A DNA stretch of 64,000 nt from Actinoplanes solisilvae (GCF_003999975.1 NZ_RJAC01000011.1:1-64000), one strand, 5' to 3'. Shown: positions 49,394 through 58,981, counted from the first letter of the stretch. The notes: a model not told the origin generated them from the letters alone. Numbers and translations are program-made.

Positions 49394-51527
49394 CGTTGTC
49401 GGCCAGGTGCGGCGGCATCGGCTCGTGGCGGGCGTAGGTGCGGGTGAACGTGCCCGCGCCCGACGAGATCGCGCGCAGTTCGACGGCGTACCGGACGAGC
49501 TCGGTCGCGGGAACCTCGGCGCGCACCAGGCTGTACGTCGAGCCGTCCTCGCTCTCGCTGCCCAGCGGGCGGCCGCGGCGGCCCGAGAGGTCGCTCATCA
49601 CCGCGCCGACGTAGGTCTCGGGGACCCGTACGACGATCTCGTCGATCGGCTCGAGCAACGTGAGCTGGCCGATCGCCGCCGCCTCGCGCAGGGCCAGGGC
49701 CCCGGCCGTCTGGAACGCGGCGTCCGACGAGTCGACGCTGTGGGCCTTGCCGTCGTAGAGCGTCACGCGCAGGTCGACCACCGGGTAGCCGGCCGCCAGC
49801 CCTCGGTCGAGCTGGGCGCGCACCCCCTTCTCGACCGACGGGATGTAGTTGTGCGGCACCGCGCCGCCGACGACCTTGTCGACGAACTCGAAGCCGGACC
49901 CGCGCGGCAGCGGCTCGACGTGGATGTCGCAGACCGCGTACTGCCCGTGGCCGCCGGACTGCTTCACGTGCCGCCCGTGGCCCTTGGCGGCCGAGCCGAA
50001 CGTCTCGCGCAGCGGCACCTTGACCGGCTCGGTGTCGAGCTCGACGCCGCCCGCGCGCAGCCGGTCGAGCACCACGTCGGCGTGCGACTCGCCCATCGTC
50101 CAGAGCACGAGCTGATGGGTGTCGGGGTTGCGCTCGAGCCGCATGGTGGGGTCGCCGGCGACCAGCCGGGCCAGGTTCTTGGCCAGGTTGTCCTCGTCGG
50201 AGCGCGACTTGGCGACCACGGCGATCGGCAGCAGCGGCTCGGGCATCGCCCACGGCTCCATCAGCAGCGGCTGGTCTTTCCCGCTGAGCGTGTCGCCGGT
50301 CTCGGCGCTGCCCGACTTGGTGATGGCGCAGATGTCACCGGCGATCGCGTACGCCACCTCGCGTAGCTGGGCGCCCAGCGGGGAGTAGACGTGCGCGACC
50401 CGCTCGTCGGCGTCGTGGTCGGGATGCCCCCGGTCGGCCAGGCCGTGGCCCGAGACGTGCAGCACCTGCTCGGGCCGCAGCGTGCCCGAGAAGACCCGCA
50501 CCAGTGAGACGCGCCCCACGTGCCGGTCGATGGTGGTCTTGACCACCTCGGCCACCAGCGGGCCGTCGGGGTCGCAGAGCAGCGGCGGGCGGGCCGAGCC
50601 GTCCACCCCGGTCACCACCGGCAGGTCGTGCTCCAGCGGCGACGGCGCGCCGCTGACCAGGCCGTCGAGCAGCGCGTCGAGCCCGACGCCGGTGCCTGAG
50701 CAGACCGGGATGACGGGATAGAAGTTGCCCCGGGCGACCGCCTTCTCGAGGTCGGGCAGCAGGGTGTCGGTGCTGATCAGCTCGCCGGCGAGGTAGCGGT
50801 CCATCAGGGACTCGTCCTCGCTCTCGGCGATGATGCCCTCGATGAGCGCGTTGCGGTCGTCGGCGATCGGGTTCAGGTGCTGCGGCTCGGCCTCGCCGAC
50901 GCGCGGCGGGTAGCCCTCGGAGTAGTCGAGCACGCGCAGGGTGACCAGGCCGATCAGGCCGGCCACGGACTCGCCGTCGTCGCCGAGCATCGGCTGGTAG
51001 ATCGGCATCACGTTCTCGCCGAACGCCTCCTGGCAGTCGGCCAGGGTCTCTTCGTAGTCGGCGCGCGGGTGGTCGAGCCGGGTGATCGCGACGGCCCGGG
51101 GCATGCCGACCGCGGCGCACTCCTCCCAGAGCGCGGCGGTGGCCTCGTCGACGCCGTCGACGGCCGAGACGACGAAGAGCGCGGCGTCCGCGGCCCGCAG
51201 GCCGGCGCGCAGCTCCCCGACGAAGTCGGCGTAGCCGGGGGTGTCCAACAGATTGATCTTGACGTCCTGATGAACGAGCGGCGCGCAGGACAGCGACACC
51301 GAACGTTGCTGGCGGATCGCGGCGGGATCGTGGTCCGACACCGTGGTGCCGTCGGTCACCGAGCCGGCGCGGGAGATCGTCCCGGTGGCCGCCAGCAGGG
51401 CCTCCACCAGGGTGGTCTTCCCCGAGCCGGAGTGTCCCACCAGCACCACGTTGCGTACTCTGCCGGGCTCGGTCACCACCGGCGCCGTCGCGCCGTTGAG
51501 CCCCTTCTCCGAGGTCTTCTGCGCCAT
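49368..51527 (-). CDS. EF-G-like translation GTPase (EF-G2)
   Basis: A 719-residue protein. G1 GHSGSGKTTLVEALLA, G3 DTPGYADF and a G4 of TRLDHPR in place of NKxD mark the EF-G2/FusA2 branch common in actinobacteria. Domains II-V follow (GHGRHVKQSGGHGQYA in domain IV). It lacks translocase activity in studied relatives (general knowledge, not shown here). ATG 51527 has CAGGAG upstream. Confidence 0.88.
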   Translation of the reverse strand: MAQKTSEKGLNGATAPVVTEPGRVRNVVLVGHSGSGKTTLVEALLAATGTISRAGSVTDGTTVSDHDPAAIRQQRSVSLSCAPLVHQDVKINLLDTPGYADFVGELRAGLRAADAALFVVSAVDGVDEATAALWEECAAVGMPRAVAITRLDHPRADYEETLADCQEAFGENVMPIYQPMLGDDGESVAGLIGLVTLRVLDYSEGYPPRVGEAEPQHLNPIADDRNALIEGIIAESEDESLMDRYLAGELISTDTLLPDLEKAVARGNFYPVIPVCSGTGVGLDALLDGLVSGAPSPLEHDLPVVTGVDGSARPPLLCDPDGPLVAEVVKTTIDRHVGRVSLVRVFSGTLRPEQVLHVSGHGLADRGHPDHDADERVAHVYSPLGAQLREVAYAIAGDICAITKSGSAETGDTLSGKDQPLLMEPWAMPEPLLPIAVVAKSRSDEDNLAKNLARLVAGDPTMRLERNPDTHQLVLWTMGESHADVVLDRLRAGGVELDTEPVKVPLRETFGSAAKGHGRHVKQSGGHGQYAVCDIHVEPLPRGSGFEFVDKVVGGAVPHNYIPSVEKGVRAQLDRGLAAGYPVVDLRVTLYDGKAHSVDSSDAAFQTAGALALREAAAIGQLTLLEPIDEIVVRVPETYVGAVMSDLSGRRGRPLGSESEDGSTYSLVRAEVPATELVRYAVELRAISSGAGTFTRTYARHEPMPPHLADNVKKETARP

Positions 51528-51704
51528 GGCGGCCGCTCCTGTCCGTTTCGAGACTGTTAACGACGCTGCTCTTGAAATCCCACACCCAGCGCTGTCCCGG
51601 AGGCAACCCTTTGTAGTTGGCAAACGTCGCAGAAGAAGACCTTACGGCCATGACCTCGTGCCGGGGCGCGGTGACCAGGTCACCGCCGATAAGCTGGGGC
51701 CGCC

Positions 51705-52334
51705 ATGGCAAAGATCGTCCAAGTAACCGCGCGCGCCGTTGTCTCCTACGGCGTCAACCCGACCGCCCGCTTCCTGCTGCGCATCGGCGTCACGCCGAAC
51801 GCCGTCACCATCGCCGGCACCGTGGGCGTGCTGATCGGCGCGTGGTTCGGAGCCCAGGGCCACCTCTTCTGGGGCACCTGGATCATCACGGCCTGTGCGC
51901 TGACCGACGTGCTCGACGGCACGATGGCCCGCATGCGAGGCAGCTCCGGCAAGTTCGGGGCCCTGCTCGACTCGTCCATGGACCGCATAGCCGACGGAGC
52001 CGTCTTCGGCGCGGTCGTCTACTACATGGCCAACCAGGGCAACCCGTACGGTGGCACGATCGCCGCGCTGATCAGCCTGGCCGCCGGTCAGGTCGTGTCG
52101 TACGTGAAGGCGCGCGCCCAGAGTCTCGGGCTCAACGCCGACGTCGGCATCGCCGAGCGGCTCGAACGGCTGGTCATCCTCGGCATCGGCGGCCTGATCG
52201 GCAGCGCCGGGGTCGACTGGGGGCTGCCGGCCGCGCTCTGGGTGCTCGCCGTGCTGTCGCTGATCACCGTGTTCCAGCGGCTGATCCACGCGGCCCGCAC
52301 CGAGCCCCGTCCGGCCGAGGAACCGGCCGCGTGA
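51705..52334 (+). CDS. pgsA: Phosphatidylinositol phosphate synthase (CDP-alcohol phosphatidyltransferase)
   Basis: A 209-residue, six-helix enzyme with the CDP-alcohol motif DG-x2-AR-x8-G-x3-D-x3-D (LDGTMARMRG...FGALLDSSMDR). It joins CDP-diacylglycerol and inositol phosphate, the first step of PI and PIM synthesis. Order pgsA, acyltransferase, pimA matches Rv2612c-Rv2610c. TAAGCT 9 nt before the ATG suggests a near-leaderless mRNA. Confidence 0.9.
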   Translation: MAKIVQVTARAVVSYGVNPTARFLLRIGVTPNAVTIAGTVGVLIGAWFGAQGHLFWGTWIITACALTDVLDGTMARMRGSSGKFGALLDSSMDRIADGAVFGAVVYYMANQGNPYGGTIAALISLAAGQVVSYVKARAQSLGLNADVGIAERLERLVILGIGGLIGSAGVDWGLPAALWVLAVLSLITVFQRLIHAARTEPRPAEEPAA

Positions 52335-53194
52335 AGGATCGGTTGATCGAGTTCGGCTACGCGGCCGGGTGGCGGGTGGCTCGTGCGCTGCCGCTGTCCG
52401 TCGCGCGCCGCCTCTTCACGGCCGCGGCCGACCGGGCGTACAAGAACAACGGCCCGGGAACTCAGCGCCTGCGCCGCAATCTTCAGCAGGTCGTGCCGGA
52501 CATGCCCGACGAGCTGGTGCGCGACGGGCTGCGGTCCTACGCGCGCTACTGGCTCGAGGCGTTCCGGCTGCCCTCGCAGTCGAAGCAGCAGTTCCTGGAC
52601 GGTTTCGGGATCGCCCCCGAGCAGTACGACATGTTGAAGTCGCTGGTCGCTGAGGGCAGGGGCGTTGTGCTCGCCCTGCCGCACGTGGGGAACTGGGACG
52701 CGGCGGCGGCCTGGGTCGTCTCGAACGGCTGGCCGATGGTCACCGTGGCCGAGCGGCTCAAGCCCGAGGGCGTGTACGAGCAGTTCGTGGCCTACCGCGA
52801 GAAGCTCGGCATGGAGGTGATCCCGCTCACCGGAGGGCAGCGGGCACCGCTCGACGTGCTGGCCGAGCGGCTCGGCCAGGGCTTCGTGGTGGCGCTGCTC
52901 AGCGACCGTGACCTGTCCCGCGGCGGGGTCGAGGTCGAATTCTTCGGCGGGCGCACGAAGATGCCGGCCGGGCCCGCGATCCTGGCCATCCGCACCGGGG
53001 CACCGCTGATCGCGGTCGACCTGTCGTTCACGCCGGCCCAGACGTACGCGGTGCTGCGGCGGATCACCCCGTCGACCGAGGGGGCGCTCGACGTGCGGGT
53101 CAAGGCGACCACCCAGCTGCTCGCCGACGCGTACGCGACCGGCATCGCCGACCATCCACAGGACTGGCACATGCTGCAGAAACTGTGGCTGTAG
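52331..53194 (+). CDS. Phosphatidylinositol mannoside acyltransferase
   Basis: A 287-residue lysophospholipid-acyltransferase-like (LpxL/HtrB family) enzyme with catalytic HX4D in LPHVGNWDAAAAW and a later GGVEVEFFGG segment. It acylates the mannose of PIM1/PIM2 at the inner membrane face, as Rv2611c. GTG start overlaps the pgsA stop by 4 bp; pimA follows 10 bp later. Confidence 0.9.
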   Translation: MKDRLIEFGYAAGWRVARALPLSVARRLFTAAADRAYKNNGPGTQRLRRNLQQVVPDMPDELVRDGLRSYARYWLEAFRLPSQSKQQFLDGFGIAPEQYDMLKSLVAEGRGVVLALPHVGNWDAAAAWVVSNGWPMVTVAERLKPEGVYEQFVAYREKLGMEVIPLTGGQRAPLDVLAERLGQGFVVALLSDRDLSRGGVEVEFFGGRTKMPAGPAILAIRTGAPLIAVDLSFTPAQTYAVLRRITPSTEGALDVRVKATTQLLADAYATGIADHPQDWHMLQKLWL

Positions 53195-53204
53195 GGAGAT
53201 TGCC

Positions 53205-54359
53205 GTGCGGATCGGGATCGTCTCGCCCTACTCGTTCGACGTGCCCGGCGGCGTGCAGAACCACATCATGGACCTGTCCGAGGCCCTGATGGGGCTGGGG
53301 CACGAGGTGAGCGTGCTGGCGCCGGCCGACGAAGATGCCGACCTCCCGCCGTACGTGGTCTCGGCCGGGCGGGCCGTGCCGCTGCCCTACAACGGGTCGG
53401 TGGCGCGGATCGCGTTCGGGCCGGTGTCGACGGCCCGGGTCCGGCGCTGGCTCAAGGCCGGGCAGTTCGACGTGCTGCACGTGCACGAGCCGATGACGCT
53501 GAGCCTGTCGCTGCTGGCCGTGCTGTCGGCGCGCGGGCCGGTCGTGGCGACGTTCCACACGGCCATCACGCGGTCGAAGTTCCTCTCGGTGGCCCAGGGC
53601 ATGCTGCAACTGGTGGTCGAGAAGATCACGGCGCGGATCGCGGTGAGCGAGCTGGCCCGCAAGGTGCAGGTCGAGCATCTGGGCGGGGGAGCGGTGGAGA
53701 TCCCCAACGGGGTGGCGGTGGCGAAGTTCGCCGCGGCGTCGCCGTTGGAAGGATGGCCGGGGGAGGGTGGGACGCTCGGGTTTCTCGGGCGGTTCACCGA
53801 GCCTCGGAAGGGCTTCGACATTCTGCGTACGGCTTTTGTCGCGCTCGCCCGGCAGCGGCCAGGCTTGCGGCTCCTGGTGGCCGGTCCAGGCGACCGCGAC
53901 GAGCTTTACGACGAAATTCCGCCTGATCTGCACGATCGAGTGATATTTCTCGGTTTAGTGACTGAAGCGGACAAAGCTCGCATGTTGCGGAGCGTGGACG
54001 TTTATGTGGCACCGAACACCGGTGGTGAGAGCTTCGGCATGATCCTGACCGAGGCGATGGCGGCCGGCACGGCGATCGCGGCCAGTGATCTCGACGCGTT
54101 CCGCCGCGTGCTGGACGGTGGCCGGGCCGGGGCGCTCTTCCCCGCCGGGGACGCCGACGCCCTGTGTGTGCTGCTCGACGCCCTGCTCGACGACGGTGCG
54201 CGCCGTCGTGAGCTGGCTGAGGCGGCCGGGGAGGCGGTGGCGGCGTTCGACTGGCCCAGCGTCGCCCGTCGGGTGCTCGAGGTGTACGCCACGGCGATCG
54301 AGGCCACCGACGGTCGCGTCATGGACGACGAGTGGGCGGAACCACGCTCCGGCACCTGA
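53205..54359 (+). CDS. pimA: Phosphatidylinositol alpha-mannosyltransferase
   Basis: A 384-residue GT4 enzyme. PYSFDVPGGVQNHIMDL is the PimA-type N-terminal loop, HVHEPM and FHTA bind substrate, and GGESFGMILTEAMAAG is the EX7E donor site. It adds the first mannose from GDP-mannose to PI. Third gene of the PIM operon. Confidence 0.92.
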   Translation: MRIGIVSPYSFDVPGGVQNHIMDLSEALMGLGHEVSVLAPADEDADLPPYVVSAGRAVPLPYNGSVARIAFGPVSTARVRRWLKAGQFDVLHVHEPMTLSLSLLAVLSARGPVVATFHTAITRSKFLSVAQGMLQLVVEKITARIAVSELARKVQVEHLGGGAVEIPNGVAVAKFAAASPLEGWPGEGGTLGFLGRFTEPRKGFDILRTAFVALARQRPGLRLLVAGPGDRDELYDEIPPDLHDRVIFLGLVTEADKARMLRSVDVYVAPNTGGESFGMILTEAMAAGTAIAASDLDAFRRVLDGGRAGALFPAGDADALCVLLDALLDDGARRRELAEAAGEAVAAFDWPSVARRVLEVYATAIEATDGRVMDDEWAEPRSGT

Positions 54360-54393
54360 CACGGCCGGGCGCCGGGGCACTACGATTCCCGCC

Positions 54394-54930
54394 ATGTGGT
54401 GGACGGTCGGTGTTGTCGCGGCGGTGGTGCTGCTCGCGATCTACCTCGGCTGGACGGCCCACCGGGTCGAGCGGGTGCACGTGCGGGCCCAGTCGGCCGA
54501 GCGCGCCCTCGACGCCCACCTGATGCGCCGCGCCGCCGCCGCCGCCGTCGTCGCCGAACAGGCCGAGATCATCGAGCTCTACGCGGCCGCCCGCCTCGCG
54601 CTCGACGCCGACCCCGACGAGCGCGAGTCCGCCGAGAACGACCTGACCCGCCAGCTGCAAGCCGTCCCGCTGGCCGGCCCCGACCCGGCCACCCGCACGT
54701 TGGTCGCCTCGAGCCGCCGCGTGGTGCTGGCCCGCCAGGTGCACACCGACCTGGTCCGCGACGCCCTGACCTCGCGCCGCCGCCCGCTGGTGCGTGCCCT
54801 GCGCATGGCCCGCCAATACCCGCGCCCGCAATATTTCGACATCGAAGAGCCCTCGATGCCCCCGGCGATCCCCGCTCCCGCTCCCGGTGCCGCCCCGGCC
54901 GAGCGAGCGGCTCCCCTCGAGTCGGTCTGA
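54394..54930 (+). CDS. Conserved hypothetical membrane-anchored protein
   Basis: A 178-residue protein. One N-terminal helix (WWTVGVVAAVVLLAIYLGW), an Arg/Ala-rich helical region (RVERVHVRAQSAERALDAHL), then a FDIEEPSMPP motif and Pro/Ala-rich tail. The position after pimA matches Rv2609c, but no Nudix box is seen here. Function unknown. Confidence 0.65.
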   Translation: MWWTVGVVAAVVLLAIYLGWTAHRVERVHVRAQSAERALDAHLMRRAAAAAVVAEQAEIIELYAAARLALDADPDERESAENDLTRQLQAVPLAGPDPATRTLVASSRRVVLARQVHTDLVRDALTSRRRPLVRALRMARQYPRPQYFDIEEPSMPPAIPAPAPGAAPAERAAPLESV

Positions 54931-54980
54931 TCGAAGCGTCACCGACCACCACGGCCCGTTGGGGTTGAAAAAGGCTGCTG

Positions 54981-55877
54981 TTACCAGCCGCGCTCGGAGA
55001 GGCGGTGCGGCACGGGCTCGTCCTCGACGTTGATGCCGACCATGGCCTCGCCGAGACCACGGGAGACCTTCGCGAGCACGTCGGGGTCGTCGTGGAAGGT
55101 GGTGGCCTTGACGATGGCGGCGGCGCGCTGGGCCGGGTTGCCCGACTTGAAGATGCCCGAGCCGACGAAGACGCCCTCGGCGCCGAGCTGCATCATCATG
55201 GCGGCGTCGGCCGGGGTCGCGATGCCGCCCGCGGTGAACAGCACCACCGGAAGCTTGCCCGCCTCGGCGACCTCGCGCACCAGATCGTAGGGGGCCTGCA
55301 GTTCCTTGGCCGCGACGAACAGCTCGTCCTCGGGCAGCGTCTGCAGACGGCGGATCTCCTGGCGGATCTTGCGCATGTGGGTCGTCGCGTTCGAGACGTC
55401 GCCGGTGCCGGCCTCGCCCTTCGAACGGATCATGGCCGCGCCCTCGGTGATGCGGCGCAGCGCCTCGCCCAGGTTGGTGGCGCCACAGACGAACGGAACC
55501 GTGAAGTTCCACTTGTCGATGTGGTTGGCGTAGTCGGCCGGGGTCAGCACCTCGGACTCGTCGACGTAGTCGACCCCGAGCGCCTGCAGCACCTGCGCCT
55601 CGACGAAGTGCCCGATGCGCGCCTTGGCCATCACCGGGATCGAGACGGCGTTGATGATGCCGTCGATCATGTCAGGGTCGGACATGCGCGACACGCCGCC
55701 CTGAGCGCGGATGTCGGCCGGCACCCGCTCGAGTGCCATGACCGCCACGGCCCCGGCGTCCTCGGCGATCTTCGCCTGCTCGGCCGTGACGACGTCCATG
55801 ATGACGCCGCCCTTGAGCATCTCCGCCATTCCGCGCTTGACCCGAGCGGTCCCGACTGCGGGCTGATTGTCAGACAT
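54981..55877 (-). CDS. pdxS: Pyridoxal 5'-phosphate synthase subunit PdxS
   Basis: A 298-residue TIM barrel: VKRGMAEMLKGGVIMDVV, AVAVMALERVPADIR, the catalytic Lys in PVMAKARIGHFVEAQ, and FTAGGIATPADAAMMMQLGA. It condenses ribose 5-phosphate, glyceraldehyde 3-phosphate and ammonia into PLP, using ammonia from PdxT. GAGGAG lies 5 nt upstream. Here it is on the opposite strand from pdxT, unlike M. tuberculosis. Confidence 0.97.
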   Translation of the reverse strand: MSDNQPAVGTARVKRGMAEMLKGGVIMDVVTAEQAKIAEDAGAVAVMALERVPADIRAQGGVSRMSDPDMIDGIINAVSIPVMAKARIGHFVEAQVLQALGVDYVDESEVLTPADYANHIDKWNFTVPFVCGATNLGEALRRITEGAAMIRSKGEAGTGDVSNATTHMRKIRQEIRRLQTLPEDELFVAAKELQAPYDLVREVAEAGKLPVVLFTAGGIATPADAAMMMQLGAEGVFVGSGIFKSGNPAQRAAAIVKATTFHDDPDVLAKVSRGLGEAMVGINVEDEPVPHRLSERGW

Positions 55878-56147
55878 GGTGGCTCCTCGAAGCAGGTTTG
55901 GTGCCCCGAATTTAGCCGCGCGCGTCGTCCCGGCCGATGGCCAATCGCCCCCCAAGTGGCCTTGCCGCCACCCGGGCGCCGCTTGTGGATGCCCGGCCGA
56001 GCTGCCTGTGGACAACCTCGGGCAGCTCGGGGCGACCAGCCGGTCACCGCGACCGGCCACGCGAACCGGATGCCTGCACCGGGCTTCCCGGCGCAGACCT
56101 CGACCCGGAGGCTCTCCAGCGGTTGTCCACGGGCGTCGTGCGGATTG

Positions 56148-56564
56148 TCAGGCCGGGCCGAAGCTTCTCGGCTCGACCAGGACCAGCCAGTTGCCGGTGT
56201 TGTCGCGCATGACGGCCTCGACGCCGTAGGGGCGGTCGGACGGCTCCTGCAGGAACTCGACGCCGGCCGCGGCCAGCTCGGCGTGGGTCTTGCGGCAGTC
56301 GTCGACGCGCAGGCCGAAACCGCCCATCTGGCCCGACTCGAGCTGACCGCGGATGAAGTCGGCGGCCGCGGGCGACAGCGGCGGGCCGGGCGTCATCAGG
56401 GTCAGTTCCAGCTCGGGCTGGTTCGGGTGGGCCAGGGTCACCCAGCGCATCTCGCCCATCCGCGAGTCGACGCGGGGCTCGAAGCCGAGATGGCGCACGT
56501 AGAAGTCGCGGGTGGCGTCCTGGTCAAGGCAGTAGACGGTCATCAGCGAAACGTTGAGAATCAT
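56148..56564 (-). CDS. VOC (glyoxalase-like) family protein
   Basis: A 138-residue VOC-fold protein. VYCLDQDATRDFYVRHLGFEP opens it, GGFGLRVDDCRKTHAELAAAGVEF starts the second half, and VMRDNTGNWLVLVEP is the terminal DNxGNxxxL/V signature. Substrate unknown. It overlaps the AraC gene upstream by 4 bp. Confidence 0.85.
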   Translation of the reverse strand: MILNVSLMTVYCLDQDATRDFYVRHLGFEPRVDSRMGEMRWVTLAHPNQPELELTLMTPGPPLSPAAADFIRGQLESGQMGGFGLRVDDCRKTHAELAAAGVEFLQEPSDRPYGVEAVMRDNTGNWLVLVEPRSFGPA

Positions 56565-56995
56565 GCCTCGACGCTAGGGCCCGGGGCGGCTCCGGGCTTC
56601 TCCGAAATTGCTCCGGCCGGTTTTGCGGCGATCACGCCGTGCATGAAGAGCCAGCAGCCCGGGATGCGGGGCGTGCCCGAGGCCCAGCGGCGCTGGTAGG
56701 CGGCCGGACTCTCACCGACCAGCTCGCTGAACCGGGTCGAGAACGAGCCCAGCGACGTGTAACCGACCGCCATGCAGACCTCGGTGACGGTCAGGTTGGC
56801 GTACCGCAGCATCTCCTGGGCCCGGGCTATGCGGCGGCGCGACAGGTAGCGGATCGGTGTCTCGCCGTAGGTCGCACGAAACGCTCGTACGAGATGGAAC
56901 CGGGACATGCCGCCCAGCGTGGCCAGATCGGTCAGCGTGAGGGGCGCCGTGCTGTGACGGTCGATGTGGTCACGCACCCTGCGCAGAGCGAACAC
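56561..56995 (-). CDS. AraC-family regulator, DNA-binding domain only
   Basis: A 144-residue protein with the two AraC helix-turn-helices (LATLGGMSRFHLVRAFRATYG and VCMAVGYTSLGSFSTRFSELVG) and a short tail, without a sensor domain. It likely controls the overlapping VOC gene. GTG start; it is divergent from pdxT by 23 bp. Confidence 0.85.
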   Translation of the reverse strand: MFALRRVRDHIDRHSTAPLTLTDLATLGGMSRFHLVRAFRATYGETPIRYLSRRRIARAQEMLRYANLTVTEVCMAVGYTSLGSFSTRFSELVGESPAAYQRRWASGTPRIPGCWLFMHGVIAAKPAGAISEKPGAAPGPSVEA

Positions 56996-57018
56996 GACCC
57001 GAGCCTAAGCTGGAAAAC

Positions 57019-57615
57019 GTGAACATCGGAGTGCTGGCCCTGCAGGGAGACGTGCGCGAGCATCTCGCCGCGCTGGCCGAGAGCGACGTCCTGGCCCGGC
57101 AGATCCGCCGGCCCGAGGAACTCGCCGACGTCGAGGCCCTGGTCCTTCCCGGCGGAGAATCGACCGCCATCAGCAAGCTGGCCGTCTCGTTCGGGCTGCT
57201 CGACCCGATCCGCAAGCGGATCGCCGACGGCATGCCGGTCTACGGGTCGTGCGCCGGCATGATCCTGCTCGCCACGACAGTGCTCGACGGCCGCCCCGAC
57301 CAGGAGTCGTTCCAGGGCATCGACATGACCGTGCGCCGCAACGCGTTCGGGCGGCAGGTCGACTCGTTCGAGGGCGACGTGCCGATCGAGGGCATCGAGG
57401 GCGGGGATTTTCACGCCGTGTTCATCCGCGCGCCGTGGGTCGAGGAGGTCGGCGACGACGTGCGGGTGTTGGGCCGCGTCAGAGACGGTCAGGCCGCCGG
57501 TAGGATTGTGGCCGTTCGGCAGGGGAACCTGCTCGCCACGGCTTTCCACCCGGAGCTCACCGGTGACCTGCGTGTTCATCGGTACTTCGTCGAGATGGTC
57601 CGCCAGGCCGCCTGA
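57019..57615 (+). CDS. pdxT: Pyridoxal 5'-phosphate synthase glutaminase subunit PdxT
   Basis: A 198-residue class I glutamine amidotransferase: VLPGGESTAISKL, catalytic Cys in VYGSCAGMILLA, and the His/Glu pair in ATAFHPELTGD. It delivers ammonia to PdxS. TAAGCT (57006-57011) lies 7 nt before the GTG, so the mRNA is likely leaderless. yebC follows after 18 bp. Confidence 0.97.
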   Translation: MNIGVLALQGDVREHLAALAESDVLARQIRRPEELADVEALVLPGGESTAISKLAVSFGLLDPIRKRIADGMPVYGSCAGMILLATTVLDGRPDQESFQGIDMTVRRNAFGRQVDSFEGDVPIEGIEGGDFHAVFIRAPWVEEVGDDVRVLGRVRDGQAAGRIVAVRQGNLLATAFHPELTGDLRVHRYFVEMVRQAA

Positions 57616-57633
57616 GACCACGGAGGTTGTTGC

Positions 57634-58386
57634 ATGTCTGGCCACAGTAAATGGGCGACGACCAAGCACAAGAAGGCCGTCATCGACGCCAAGCGCGGCA
57701 AGATGTTCGCCAAGCTCATCAAGAACATCGAAGTCGCGGCGCGCACCGGTGGGGGCGACCCGGCGGGTAACCCGACGCTGTTCGACGCCATCCAGAAGGC
57801 GAAGAAGAGCTCGGTCCCCAACGACAACATCAACAACGCGGTCAAGCGCGGCTCGGGCCTCGAGGCCGGCGGCGCCGACTGGCAGACGATCATGTACGAG
57901 GGCTACGGCCCGAACGGTGTCGCCATCCTGATCGAGTGCCTCACCGACAACCGCAACCGCGCGGCCACCGAGGTGCGCACGGCCCTGACCCGCAACGGCG
58001 GCACGTTCGCCGACGCCGGCAGCGTGTCGTACCTGTTCAACCGCAAGGGCGTCGTGATCGTCCCGTCCGAGGGCATCAGCGAGGACGACCTGATGCTGGC
58101 CGTCCTCGACGCCGGCGCCGAAGAGATCAACGACATCGGCGAGTCGTTCGAGATCGTCTTCGAGCCGACCGACCTGCCCGCCGTGCGCAAGGCCCTGCAG
58201 GACGCGAACATCGAGTACGACTCGGCCGAGACCTCCCTGATCCCGACGATGAACGTCGAGGTCGACGAGGACGGCGCCCGCAAGGTCATGAAGCTGGTGG
58301 ACGCCCTCGAGGACTGCGACGATGTCCAAGAGGTCTACACGAACGCCGACATCAGCGACGACGTGCTGGCCGCTATTGACGCGTGA
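57634..58386 (+). CDS. yebC: YebC/PmpR-family protein
   Basis: A 250-residue protein: SGHSKWATTKHKKAVIDAKRGK, then GGxxPxxN-like core and EALEDCDDVQEVYTNAD-like end are the family hallmarks. It acts as a regulator and, in recent work on relatives, a translation factor at proline stretches. GGAGG 7 nt upstream. It is in the conserved pdxT-yebC-ruvC order, interrupted here by the Uma2/vapBC units. Confidence 0.95.
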   Translation: MSGHSKWATTKHKKAVIDAKRGKMFAKLIKNIEVAARTGGGDPAGNPTLFDAIQKAKKSSVPNDNINNAVKRGSGLEAGGADWQTIMYEGYGPNGVAILIECLTDNRNRAATEVRTALTRNGGTFADAGSVSYLFNRKGVVIVPSEGISEDDLMLAVLDAGAEEINDIGESFEIVFEPTDLPAVRKALQDANIEYDSAETSLIPTMNVEVDEDGARKVMKLVDALEDCDDVQEVYTNADISDDVLAAIDA

Positions 58387-58411
58387 CATCTGGTCTAGCG
58401 ACCAGTAGGGT
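58383..58411 (+). promoter_or_regulatory. Palindrome-in-spacer promoter 1 (Uma2-1)
   Basis: -35 GTGACA (58383-58388), 17-bp spacer holding CTGGTC-TAGC-GACCAG (58390-58405), -10 TAGGGT (58406-58411). The palindrome fills the spacer, the usual place for a repressor operator. The yebC stop TGA lies inside the -35 box. Confidence 0.6.
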
Positions 58412-58417
58412 AAGGGG

Positions 58418-58981
58418 GTGGCTACAGCTATGTCTGACTACAGGATGCCGCCGATCGGGGAGTTCGACGTCGATGATCTCGCCTCCTTGCCCAAGGAATT
58501 CCGCTACGAGCTGCACGCGGGGAACCTCCTCGTCATGACGCCGTCGACCTATTGGCACAAACTCATGGCCCGGCGGCTCCTGCTGATGCTTTACGCGGCC
58601 GGTTTCGAGGTCCTCCAGGACACTGGAATCCGCGGAGACCGGCCGCGTGATCTTCGGTTGCCCGACCTCGGTGTCGTCGCCCATCTGCCGACTGACGTGG
58701 CCGATTTCTCGAACCTGCCAGGATCCGCGTTCCAGTTGATCATCGAAATCGTGTCGGAGAACTCAGAGAACGGCGAGTACACCGAAAAGGCCCGCTGGTA
58801 TGCCGAGCGGAGCATCTCGGAATACTGGATCGTCGACCGCGACGTCGAACGCTCACACGACGACGCCATCGTTCATCTGCACCGTCTGGCGCTGACCGGC
58901 GACCTCCCTCACTACGTTCAGGTTCGGTCGGCACGGCTGTCCGAGCTCGAGTCCGAGTACCGGGCGAAGAACGAGGCCTGA
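58418..58981 (+). CDS. Uma2 family (PD-(D/E)xK-like) protein 1
   Basis: A 187-residue protein. YELHAGNLLVMTP, LRLPDLGVV and LIIEIVSENSENGEYTEKARWYAE carry the Asp, Glu and Lys of the nuclease-like Uma2 fold, followed by SEYWIVD. Function unknown; some relatives are linked to mobile or restriction-like loci. GTG 58418 starts 7 nt after the -10, so the mRNA is leaderless; ATG 58430 is an alternative. It is a paralogue of the next gene. Confidence 0.85.
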   Translation: MATAMSDYRMPPIGEFDVDDLASLPKEFRYELHAGNLLVMTPSTYWHKLMARRLLLMLYAAGFEVLQDTGIRGDRPRDLRLPDLGVVAHLPTDVADFSNLPGSAFQLIIEIVSENSENGEYTEKARWYAERSISEYWIVDRDVERSHDDAIVHLHRLALTGDLPHYVQVRSARLSELESEYRAKNEA

